A stretch of 64,000 bases of DNA. Origin: Chitinophaga sp. H8 (GTDB lineage Bacteria; Bacteroidota; Bacteroidia; Chitinophagales; Chitinophagaceae). Where the stretch lies: positions 1,736,001-1,800,000 of the forward strand of contig NZ_JBEXAC010000002.1 of assembly GCF_040567655.1 (NCBI RefSeq). Direction: 5' to 3'. Below the pieces are notes generated by a model, which made no database searches, was not told the DNA's origin, and saw only the letters and a list, made by a program, of their open reading frames with translations. This document shows positions 56,243-64,000 of the stretch, piece by piece (within the stretch, counting starts at the first letter, position 1; each line of letters starts with the position of its first letter). The translations under genes and the position numbers were made by a program.

Positions 56243-56255
56243 AAGACTAAGATAT

Positions 56256-56795
56256 ATGTACACCAAGAAAATAAAGAACATCGCAGCCTTTGTATGCCTG
56301 CTCACCTGTATGACCACTACTGCAGCCATCGCACAAATGCAGGCTGCCGTTAAAATTATTCCGGATTATACCCACGAAACATTTATTAAAAACTCTCCGG
56401 TAAAGATCTGGCGCGTTATACGCGATCTGCCTAAAGTGAAGGATTATAGTAATGGCACTATCACAGCGGTTACTATTAACCCTGGTGAAGATGATAAACC
56501 ACCTACCCGTGAGCTTACCTTCAGCGATGGCCGGAAGCGTACGGATGAAATTGAACAGGTACATGAGTCGTATAAGTTCTTCGTATTTAATGTTAAAGAA
56601 CCCAGGCCACAAGGTGTAAGCCGGGCAGTGGTAACGGCATTGGTGGAATCACTGCCGGATAAGGATGATACGTCAGTAGTACGCTGGTCTATCTACCTGG
56701 AAGGCGACAAAAAAGTGAAAAAGCCGCTGGTGGATGAATTGACCAAAGAAATTGGTCAATATGAACTGGGACTCAAAAAACTCCTGGATCAATAA
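56256..56795 (+). CDS. SRPBCC-type lipid/ligand-binding protein, secreted
   Basis: 179 aa from the ATG at 56256 (MYTKKIKNIAAF). Signal peptide ending AAIAQ. The rest fits the START/polyketide-cyclase (SRPBCC) helix-grip fold: NSPVKIWRVIRDLPKVKDYS near the start, a twisted beta sheet with GRKRTDEIEQVHESYKFFVF, and a long C-terminal helix. Probably binds a hydrophobic ligand in the periplasm. The gene begins 14 bases after the second TlpA gene and closes the SusCD-TlpA operon. Confidence 0.85.
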   Translation: MYTKKIKNIAAFVCLLTCMTTTAAIAQMQAAVKIIPDYTHETFIKNSPVKIWRVIRDLPKVKDYSNGTITAVTINPGEDDKPPTRELTFSDGRKRTDEIEQVHESYKFFVFNVKEPRPQGVSRAVVTALVESLPDKDDTSVVRWSIYLEGDKKVKKPLVDELTKEIGQYELGLKKLLDQ

Positions 56796-56829
56796 GGCTT
56801 TTTCTCCCATCTATGCCATAGAACACAAC

Positions 56830-56867
56830 AGCCTGTATCCCGTAAAAGGGGTGCAGGCTTTTTTTAT
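56830..56867 (+). terminator. Terminator of the SusCD-TlpA operon
   Basis: AGCCTGTATCCC / GGGGTGCAGGCT stem (two G-T/mismatch positions) with a 6-base loop beginning 35 bases after the SRPBCC stop, followed by eight T. Confidence 0.8.
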
Positions 56868-57064
56868 AAACACAATTCCCCTTATATTCCCTCCTCAAAT
56901 TGCCTGGAACGAGGTACTAGGAATTAAAAAAAAATATGAGTAGTATTGTCGAAAGGTATCTCAGACACCTGAAACCAGTTCCTGTTACTAACAGGGAGAT
57001 ACACCAAAATCGGGTATTACACAGTGATTTGTTCAGCTGAATAATGAAATTCGGGGAGGTCATG

Positions 57065-57586
57065 ATGAAGGAAGATGCATTCAAGGCAATATACGAACAG
57101 TATTGGTCCAAACTTTATAGTGTATGTTTTTATACTGTGGCTTCCAGAGAAGTGGCAGAAGACCTGGTCATGGAAATCTTCTTGTCATTATGGAATAACC
57201 GGGAAAAGGTGGAAATAGACAACCTGGAACACTACCTGATAAGGGCTGCCAAAAATAAAGCCCTCAAATACCTGATCAAACAAAAAAGAAGCCAGGTACA
57301 ATTGCAAAAAATGGTATATACCATTCCGGCTGAGAATGTGGTGCATGCTCCGGAAAGCCGCCTGGAGCTGAAGGAACTAAGTGCCAGTATCTCCTGTAGC
57401 CTGGGCACCTTACCCCAAAAAACAAAAGAAATATTCCTGTTGAACCGTGAAAATGGACTTACTTACCAGGAAATTGCCCACCAGCAAGGCGTTTCTGTGA
57501 AAACAGTAGAGTATCATATCTCCAAGGCACTCCGTGTACTAAACCGGCTGGGGCTAACTTTAAGTGCCCTTTTTTTCCTGAAATAA
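57065..57586 (+). CDS. ECF sigma factor
   Basis: 173 aa from the ATG at 57065, chosen because a rare Shine-Dalgarno-like GGGGAGG (57053-57059) lies five bases before it; ATGs at 57062 and 57044 are alternatives. Region 2: EVAEDLVMEIFLSLWNNREK. Region 4: QQGVSVKTVEYHISKALRVL. Ends in a short hydrophobic tail, LGLTLSALFFLK. Head of the second SusC/SusD unit. Confidence 0.93.
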   Translation: MKEDAFKAIYEQYWSKLYSVCFYTVASREVAEDLVMEIFLSLWNNREKVEIDNLEHYLIRAAKNKALKYLIKQKRSQVQLQKMVYTIPAENVVHAPESRLELKELSASISCSLGTLPQKTKEIFLLNRENGLTYQEIAHQQGVSVKTVEYHISKALRVLNRLGLTLSALFFLK

Positions 57587-57686
57587 GTTTTTTTAAAAAA
57601 AAGTTCACATCTCCTTTAGGGTATCCTCCTTAAAAAGGAACTTCTTAATAGGGAATGGTGTTGGACAGCATTGCTCAATATACCGG

Positions 57687-58622
57687 ATGAAAGTAACAAA
57701 AGCATTAATAGATAAGTTTAGCGAAGGGAAATGTACCCCTGAAGAAGAATTGGCTGTCCGCCAGTGGCTGGAAGATGGTGCCTGGCCGGATGAAGAAGGA
57801 GATGCTGCAACAGGGGAGGCCATATGGAACCGTATGCAGGAGCATCGATATCCGGATACGCCTATTATACCTATGCAGAAAAGAGGCAATGCCTGGTGGA
57901 AAATTGCAGCTGCTATATTACTCCTGTTAAGTATGGGCACAACTTCTTATTTCCTGTTGTATAAAAAACACCATACTATATTGGTAAGTACTACCAATGA
58001 AGAAAGGAAAAAGGTGGTATTACCTGATAACTCTGTTGTATTTCTGAGTAAAGGGTCTACCCTAAGGTATCCGGAAAAATTCCCTGGTGATAAAAGGGAA
58101 ATATGGCTGATAGGGGAAGGTACATTTGAAGTAGCCAAAGATGCTCGTCGCCCTTTTACCGTGATCAGCGAACAGGTACGTACTACTGCGCTTGGTACTT
58201 CTTTTAAGGTAAGTGCATATCCTGGTGCACATAAGGTGGATGTAGCGCTTAGTTATGGAAAGGTAGTGGTATGCCGCGAACAGCAGACAAAAACAGATAG
58301 CGTTTATCTTGACCCTGGCGAGGCTGTGGTGTATACGCCCGTGGGTAAAACGGTAAGGAAAACAACGAATGCACAATTCAACTATAAGGAAAACGTGCTT
58401 TACTTTGATCATGCCAACATGGAAGAAGTGATCACCAAACTCGAAAACTTTTACGGAATAAAAATATTAACAGCTGATCAGCTCAGGGATGCCAAGTGGC
58501 AGGTGTCCGGCGAATTTAACAGGGAACCGCTGGATGTTGTCATGAAAAACATTGCCTTTACCTGTGATGTTAGTTATCGGATCAACCAGGATACACTTAT
58601 AATAGCGCCAACGGAAAGATAA
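57687..58622 (+). CDS. FecR-type anti-sigma factor
   Basis: 311 aa. N-terminal anti-sigma helices (FSEGKCTPEEELAVRQWLED), membrane helix (~73-90, IAAAILLLLSMGTTSYFLL), FecR domain (VVLPDNSVVFLSKGSTLRYP, WLIGEGTFEVAKDARRPF) and DUF4974 (~240-308). Gene order sigma-FecR-SusC-SusD is the same as in the unit at 47-56 kb, but with only 100 bases between sigma and FecR. Confidence 0.95.
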   Translation: MKVTKALIDKFSEGKCTPEEELAVRQWLEDGAWPDEEGDAATGEAIWNRMQEHRYPDTPIIPMQKRGNAWWKIAAAILLLLSMGTTSYFLLYKKHHTILVSTTNEERKKVVLPDNSVVFLSKGSTLRYPEKFPGDKREIWLIGEGTFEVAKDARRPFTVISEQVRTTALGTSFKVSAYPGAHKVDVALSYGKVVVCREQQTKTDSVYLDPGEAVVYTPVGKTVRKTTNAQFNYKENVLYFDHANMEEVITKLENFYGIKILTADQLRDAKWQVSGEFNREPLDVVMKNIAFTCDVSYRINQDTLIIAPTER

Positions 58623-58796
58623 TTTGACCATAATAAAACTAGTTCCACACATTTTAAAAGTACAGGATAGAAGTTAGGATGCTGCTGAGGCAGCAAAGGC
58701 AAACGTCAGCCACAAATTGTACCGCGGTTATGAAAAACGGCGATATGGAAATGTTTTGTCTGTGATCTAATATATATCCCTAAATCAAGTTTAGCT

Positions 58797-61700
58797 ATGC
58801 AAAAAGCATTTGTTTCTGATGCACTTAAGGTAGGTCATCGCTTATTATTAATTGGCTGCATGCTGATAGCATGCTCCTTCAGGCTGTCTGCAAAGAGAAT
58901 GGCAGAACAGGAGCCCGATATCAGACGGGTATACCTGTCACTCAATTCTGCTGAAGTGCCACTGAACAAGTTGTTTACAGAAATCGAAAAACAAACAAAT
59001 TTCAGGTTCTTTTATGATGCTGCTACCTGTAATGTACAGCAGCCGGTAAACATCAGGGTGAAGCATGAATCATTATTTAATGTATTGCAGATCCTGAAAA
59101 AAAATACAGGACTGGAGTTTAAACAAATTGAACATTACTTTTCTGTAAGGCCGGTTAATAAAAGTAAATCTACACCTGCTCCAGCTGGGATAATTGCTCC
59201 GGAGCTGTCAACTGGTACTGCGATCGACAAAGCCAACGATGGCGAAATCGTAGTGAAAGGTAAAGTTACCGATGAAACAGGCGCTCCTTTAATTGGGGTA
59301 AGTGTACAACTGAAAGGCACCACCTCCGGAATGTCTACCGACGGACAAGGCTCCTACTCCCTGCGCGTACCGGCTGATGGTACGCTGATTTTCTCCTTTA
59401 TGGGATATGAAAAACGGGAGGTGAAAATCAATGGGGCCAGCGTGCTCAATATATCTCTTACGGGTAATTCAAGTGGATTGAATGAAGTAGTGGTGGTGGG
59501 GTATACGAAACAGAAGAAGATCTCAATCGTAGGATCATTGGTAACAGTGACAGGAGATGAATTGAAACAAAGCCCGGCTTCCAACCTGTCTAATGCCCTG
59601 GCAGGCCGTTTGCCAGGATTGATTGCGATGCAGCAAAGTGGCTCTCCCGGTGCTGACCAGTCTAAAATATTAATCAGGGGATATTCCACTTCCGGCGACA
59701 ATAGCCCCTTAATTCTGATTGATGGGGTAGAACGCAGCATGGATAATGTAGATGTACAGGAAATTGAATCCATTACTGTACTGAAAGATGCCTCTGCTAC
59801 TGCACAATATGGTATAAGGGGTGCTAATGGGGTAGTGGTGGTAACTACCCGCAGGGGTAAAGCTGGTCCTCCGCGTATCGACTTTAGCGCTAACTATGCA
59901 CTCAACCAGGCTACGCAGTTGCCTAAATTCCTGGATTCTTACAATTATGGTCTGCTTCTGAATGAAGCCCTGGCCAATGATGGAAAGCCCGCACAATTCA
60001 CGCCGGAACAACTGGAGCAATATAAAGCTGGTAAAGATCCGCTGAACTATCCTAATACCGACTGGGTAAACCTTCTGTTCAGAGAAACTTCACCTACACA
60101 ACGGTATAACCTGAATATCAACGGTGGTAACCAGAACGTAAAATATTTTGTATCTGCGGCTTACTTAAATCAACAAGGCATCCTGCGTAAATATGATAAC
60201 CCCCAGTATGATACCAAAGATGTTTTCAGACGCTGGAATTTCCGCTCCAACATTGATATTGCCCTTTCAAAAGATTTTAATATTTCTGTAGACCTCGCCG
60301 GAGTGATCACCAGCAAACACTCTCCTACTTCCAGTGTAGAAGGTGATATGTTACGCCAGGTATACTGGTATCCGCCTACCGAGCTGGCTTTGCTGCCGGA
60401 TGGAAAAATTGCCGTACCAGGCAACCATACCCAGAACCCTATTGGCGACCTGAGCAGAACAGGCTATACAGAAACATTTGATGGTACTGCACAGGGGACT
60501 ATCCGGGCTATCAGAAAACTGGACTTTATCACTGAAGGACTTAGCACAGGTTTAAATTACTCTTTTGATCGTACCTATACCTATCGCTCAAACCGGACAC
60601 AGGGATATGGCCTGTACAGATGGGATCCTGCAACCGGCCAATCTGTATTGGAAAAAGGTGCAGATACACCGGTAGAACCTATCACGGAATTCTCGAGCTC
60701 ACCCAGATATGCGCTCAACTTTGAATATTACCTGAACTACAATCAAACTTTCGGCAAGCACAACGTGACCGGAATGGTGTTGTACAACCAGCGTAAACGC
60801 GTGGAACAAGGCGCACAATACGGTAAACCATTTTATGTACAAGGGGTGATGAGCCGCCTGACATACGGATACAACAATAAATATTTTATTGACCTGAATG
60901 GTCGTTATGATGGTTCTGAAAACTTCCCTAAAGGTTCCCGCTTCGGATTTTTCCCATCCATCGCTGCTGGCTGGGTAGTCACTGGTGAAGAATTCATGAA
61001 GCCGGTTACTGCATTAACCTACCTGAAATTAAGAGGTTCTTATGGGGTAGTAGGTAATGATCAGATCGGTGGACGCAGGTTTCTGTGGCAATCTATCTAC
61101 CAGGCTGGATCAGGCTATAGCTTTGGCCAGAATGGAGAGGTGTGGTCTGCAGGATTGAAAGAAGGCTCTACTGGTACTCCTGAAGTTACCTGGGAAAAAC
61201 ATAAGATCATGAACCTGGGCCTGGAAGCCAAACTATTCAATGATAAACTGGGCATTAATCTGGATGTGTTCCGGAAAAATGTTAGCGACATATTGATTAC
61301 ACCAGGTACTATCGTAGCTACCTATGGAGGTCCTTTGCCTGCTTTAAATATGGGAGAAACCAAGAGCCACGGGTTTGAACTGGAATTGATACACACCAAC
61401 CAGATCAATAAAGACCTGAGCTACATGGTAAAGGGTAACCTGAACTTTACTACCAGTAAAGTGATCTATGCGGATGAACCGCCCCGCAAATATCCCTGGT
61501 TGCAACGCACCGGCCATCCGATCAACCAATACTTCGGTTATCAGTCACTGGGCTTTTTCCAGAGCCAGGATGATATCGATAAAAGTGCTACGCAGTTTGG
61601 TGGCTTGATTCCCGGCGATATCAAATATGCAGATCTTAATAACGATGGTCAGGTGAATGCGGATGATCAAACCGCCATTGGTAAAACGGATATCCCAACA

Positions 61701-62177
61701 CATACCATGGGCTTTTCTATGGGGCTGAATTATAAAAGCTTCGACTTCAGCGTATTATTCCAGGGTGCTTTTGGTGCATATACCGTATTGCAAAACTTCG
61801 CTGCGTATGAATTCTACAGCAATGGAAAGGTATCTGAAAGACACCTGGGCCGCTGGACACCAGCTACGGCTGCTACTGCTACTTTCCCTGCACTGCATGC
61901 CAGCGATAATACCAATAACCACGTGTATTCCGATTTCTGGATGAAACGGGCAGACTATGTAAGACTGAAGAATTTTGAAATAGGTTATCGCTTGCCTAAA
62001 AGCTGGACCGACAGGGTGAAGATCCAGGGGGTACGGTTTTATGTGAACGGACAAAATTTATGGACATGGATGAAGGATATGAAAGACTTCCAGTTTGATC
62101 CGGAAGCTCCGTCCGGAGATGGTACTTTCTACCCTCAGCAAAAGATCTACAATTTTGGTGCAACCGTTACTTTCTAA
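58797..62177 (+). CDS. SusC/RagA family TonB-linked outer-membrane protein with STN domain
   Basis: 1126 aa. Signal peptide (hydrophobic core ~16-30), STN domain (~45-118, LNKLFTEIEKQTNFRFFYDA), carboxypeptidase-like domain (~152-225, TGAPLIGVSVQLKG), plug with VVVVGYTKQKKISIVGS, ILIRGYSTSGDNSPLILIDG and IESITVLKDASATAQYGIRG, barrel ending IYNFGATVTF. The ADLNNDGQVNADDQTAIG segment near residue 945 looks like a calcium-binding Asp/Asn loop in an extracellular loop. Partner SusD begins 30 bases on. Confidence 0.96.
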   Translation: MQKAFVSDALKVGHRLLLIGCMLIACSFRLSAKRMAEQEPDIRRVYLSLNSAEVPLNKLFTEIEKQTNFRFFYDAATCNVQQPVNIRVKHESLFNVLQILKKNTGLEFKQIEHYFSVRPVNKSKSTPAPAGIIAPELSTGTAIDKANDGEIVVKGKVTDETGAPLIGVSVQLKGTTSGMSTDGQGSYSLRVPADGTLIFSFMGYEKREVKINGASVLNISLTGNSSGLNEVVVVGYTKQKKISIVGSLVTVTGDELKQSPASNLSNALAGRLPGLIAMQQSGSPGADQSKILIRGYSTSGDNSPLILIDGVERSMDNVDVQEIESITVLKDASATAQYGIRGANGVVVVTTRRGKAGPPRIDFSANYALNQATQLPKFLDSYNYGLLLNEALANDGKPAQFTPEQLEQYKAGKDPLNYPNTDWVNLLFRETSPTQRYNLNINGGNQNVKYFVSAAYLNQQGILRKYDNPQYDTKDVFRRWNFRSNIDIALSKDFNISVDLAGVITSKHSPTSSVEGDMLRQVYWYPPTELALLPDGKIAVPGNHTQNPIGDLSRTGYTETFDGTAQGTIRAIRKLDFITEGLSTGLNYSFDRTYTYRSNRTQGYGLYRWDPATGQSVLEKGADTPVEPITEFSSSPRYALNFEYYLNYNQTFGKHNVTGMVLYNQRKRVEQGAQYGKPFYVQGVMSRLTYGYNNKYFIDLNGRYDGSENFPKGSRFGFFPSIAAGWVVTGEEFMKPVTALTYLKLRGSYGVVGNDQIGGRRFLWQSIYQAGSGYSFGQNGEVWSAGLKEGSTGTPEVTWEKHKIMNLGLEAKLFNDKLGINLDVFRKNVSDILITPGTIVATYGGPLPALNMGETKSHGFELELIHTNQINKDLSYMVKGNLNFTTSKVIYADEPPRKYPWLQRTGHPINQYFGYQSLGFFQSQDDIDKSATQFGGLIPGDIKYADLNNDGQVNADDQTAIGKTDIPTHTMGFSMGLNYKSFDFSVLFQGAFGAYTVLQNFAAYEFYSNGKVSERHLGRWTPATAATATFPALHASDNTNNHVYSDFWMKRADYVRLKNFEIGYRLPKSWTDRVKIQGVRFYVNGQNLWTWMKDMKDFQFDPEAPSGDGTFYPQQKIYNFGATVTF

Positions 62178-62207
62178 ATCATCATGGTGGAAGTAAAAAC
62201 TAATTAT

Positions 62208-63857
62208 ATGAAAAGAATTATTTACCTGCTCGGCTTCATATTGCTCTTTATTATTACTTCATGTAAAAAAGTATTAGATCAGGCTCCTGAGCTGGATTAT
62301 GACGAAGTGAAAGTGTTTGGTGACATTGACCTGACCAGCCAGTTTCTGACTGATATTTATGCAAATACATTTTCCAGGCCGGGTAGCTTTATGGACCTGG
62401 GCAACTCTCCGCTGGCAGCTGCATGCGATGAAGCTGATAACTCCTTCGCAGGAACACCTTCTGATAAATTCCAGAACGGTTCCTGGAACGCCAGCGATAA
62501 TCCCGAATCTGTATGGGGCACCTGCTATACTACTATCAGAAAGTGTAACCTGATGTTGGCATACATCGATAAGGTACCTAATAAGTATGAAGGCTTGTCT
62601 AAAGAAACAGATCTTACACCGGAAAGGATGAAAGGAGAAATTTATTTTCTCCGCGCCTGGAATTATTTTGAACTGCTGAAAAGATATGGTGGTGTACCTA
62701 TTATTAAAGCCCCACTGGATGCTGGTTCTGTAGAACTCAGGCAAACAAGGCGTGCTACCTATGATGAAGTGGTGGCCTTTATCCTGTCCGACCTGGATGC
62801 TTGTTACAACAACCCTAAAATTCCTTTGGTATGGTTCGGACCAGATCCGGCAGATCCCTCTAAAGAACTCAATCGTGGAAATATCGGCCGTGCAAATAAA
62901 ACGCTTGTAAAAGCATTGAAGTCACGTATGCTGTTGTATTATGCCAGCCCGTTTAATAATCCATCTAATGATCTCAGCAGATGGCAGGCGGCTGCAGATA
63001 TTTCTAAAAGCATACTGAACGATGGTAAATACAGCCTGTTTAACAGCTATCAGAACCTCTTCCTGTTTGCGGATAATAATGAAGTGATGCTCACAAATCA
63101 ACAGGCTGCATTTGCAGAAGCTATCGCTGAACCTGCTGGTATTGGTTGGGGGGGTACTAATCCTACCCAGGATCTGGTAGATAAATATGAAATGCGGAAC
63201 GGCAAGCTGATTACTGATCCTACTTCCGGCTACAATGATCAGGATCCGTATAAAGACCGTGATCCCCGCCTGACTGCTTCTATCAACTACCATGGGGTAA
63301 CTTATAAGAACACCGTGTTGAGTATGTTACCCGGAGGGAATCAGGATCCTGCTATAGGAGGAGACTGGTCCAAAACCAGCTACTATATGCGCAAGTTCCA
63401 GAACGCCAATAGCCAGAGTGGGGTGAAACGTTATTTTCCTATTATCCGTTTGGCCGAAATTTATCTCAACTATGCAGAAGCGCAGAATGAAGCTGCCGGC
63501 CCTTCACCGGAGGTATATAATGCAGTAAATGCAGTACGCCGCAGGGCAGGGATTGATGATTTGCCAACAGGATTGTCTAAAGAAGATATGCGTAAACGTA
63601 TCTGGAATGAAAGAGCTGTGGAGCTGGCATTCGAAAAACACCGCTTCTGGGATGTAAGACGCTGGAAAATTGCAGAGAATACACTTGGAAAACCAATACA
63701 CGGTGTGAGGATCACCAAAAATGGAGATGGCTCTCTGAAATACACTTATATAGAAGTAGAGCCCCGTGTATTCCAACCTAAAATGTACCTGTACCCGGTG
63801 CCACAATCTGAAATAGATAAAAGCCCGTCTGTATTGGAACAAAATCCTAACTGGTAA
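62208..63857 (+). CDS. RagB/SusD family nutrient-binding lipoprotein
   Basis: 549 aa from the ATG at 62208 (MKRIIYLLGFIL); an upstream in-frame ATG at 62184 would hide the lipoprotein signal. Lipid-anchor Cys after LLFIITS. SusD features: MKGEIYFLRAWNYFELLKRY with YGGVPIIKAPL, and the C-terminal RKRIWNERAVELAFEKHRFW followed by LYPVPQSEIDKSPSVLEQNP. Usual length for SusD. Binds the substrate of this unit at the surface; the enzymes that would reveal the substrate lie beyond the window. Confidence 0.95.
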   Translation: MKRIIYLLGFILLFIITSCKKVLDQAPELDYDEVKVFGDIDLTSQFLTDIYANTFSRPGSFMDLGNSPLAAACDEADNSFAGTPSDKFQNGSWNASDNPESVWGTCYTTIRKCNLMLAYIDKVPNKYEGLSKETDLTPERMKGEIYFLRAWNYFELLKRYGGVPIIKAPLDAGSVELRQTRRATYDEVVAFILSDLDACYNNPKIPLVWFGPDPADPSKELNRGNIGRANKTLVKALKSRMLLYYASPFNNPSNDLSRWQAAADISKSILNDGKYSLFNSYQNLFLFADNNEVMLTNQQAAFAEAIAEPAGIGWGGTNPTQDLVDKYEMRNGKLITDPTSGYNDQDPYKDRDPRLTASINYHGVTYKNTVLSMLPGGNQDPAIGGDWSKTSYYMRKFQNANSQSGVKRYFPIIRLAEIYLNYAEAQNEAAGPSPEVYNAVNAVRRRAGIDDLPTGLSKEDMRKRIWNERAVELAFEKHRFWDVRRWKIAENTLGKPIHGVRITKNGDGSLKYTYIEVEPRVFQPKMYLYPVPQSEIDKSPSVLEQNPNW

Positions 63858-63871
63858 TTACTTTAAAAAGA

Positions 63872-64000
63872 ATGAATATGTTATGGTGGCTGTTATGCTT
63901 ATTGCCCTTAAAAGAGGATAAGCTGATAAATAAGGAGTACCAGGTAGTAAAGGAAGTAGTGAAACCTAAGGCGGAAAAACCTAAATATATGTGGTTTGAT
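63872..64000 (+). CDS. Start of a further gene of the SusCD operon (runs off the window)
   Basis: The frame opens at 63872 (or 63878), 14 bases after the SusD stop, with 43 codons visible: a short hydrophobic start MNMLWWLLCLLPL, then a Lys/Glu-rich stretch, VVKEVVKPKAEKPKYMWFD. The KYMWFD ending resembles the first strand of some TIM-barrel glycoside hydrolases found after SusCD pairs, but that is a weak guess from six residues. Confidence 0.6.
   Translation, partial: MNMLWWLLCLLPLKEDKLINKEYQVVKEVVKPKAEKPKYMWFD

Overview
The window looks like the chromosome of a Bacteroidota member close to Chitinophaga (Chitinophagaceae). Supporting signs are repeated ECF sigma / FecR anti-sigma / TonB-receptor units, two SusC/SusD pairs, STN and carboxypeptidase-like N-terminal domains on receptors, TAnnTTTG-type -7 promoter elements, few Shine-Dalgarno sequences and many Cys-anchored lipoproteins. 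No phage, transposase, integrase or CRISPR array is visible.

Layout. 1-2.5 kb: end of an AI-2E-type exporter, a small family protein whose frame runs antisense into it, a Nudix hydrolase and a collagen-like lipoprotein. 2.5-7.7 kb: a TonB receptor behind a repeated operator-like sequence, and a secreted protein of unknown family. 8-21.4 kb: two divergent, paralogous sigma/FecR/TonB-receptor/lipoprotein modules that share a 154-bp promoter region. 21.4-27.5 kb: tRNA-Pro(UGG), a DUF5107-TPR protein, a sugar MFS porter and a divergent AraC regulator. 27.6-33.4 kb: an apparently lower-GC sulfur module on the minus strand (Crp/Fnr regulator, TauE/SafE, OsmC, persulfide dioxygenase-rhodanese, rhodanese, small membrane proteins, thioredoxin, two half-size YeeE/YedE carriers). 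Two promoters inside it carry an identical 24-bp box at identical spacing. 33.9-36.9 kb: a second, identical tRNA-Pro, gpmA and an M1 aminopeptidase.

37-46.8 kb is the most interesting part. A LytTR response regulator and a propeller-type LytS/YpdA histidine kinase are followed by four short genes in the order A1-B1-A2-B2. Each encodes a peptide with a double-glycine leader and a 33-34-residue hydrophobic core containing GxxxG motifs. Then come a 47-residue single-TM protein that could confer immunity, an HlyD adaptor, a C39-peptidase ABC exporter, a small HTH protein, and two further GG-leader peptides. The two peptide cassettes share a conserved box placed over a -7 element. I read this as an unmodified two-peptide (class IIb-like) bacteriocin or peptide-signalling system in a Gram-negative Bacteroidota, with dedicated sensing, maturation and export. 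The parts are seen directly; activity and regulation are inferred.

47-64 kb: two consecutive sigma/FecR/SusC/SusD units. The first ends in two TlpA-like thioredoxins and an SRPBCC protein instead of carbohydrate enzymes. The second runs off the window.
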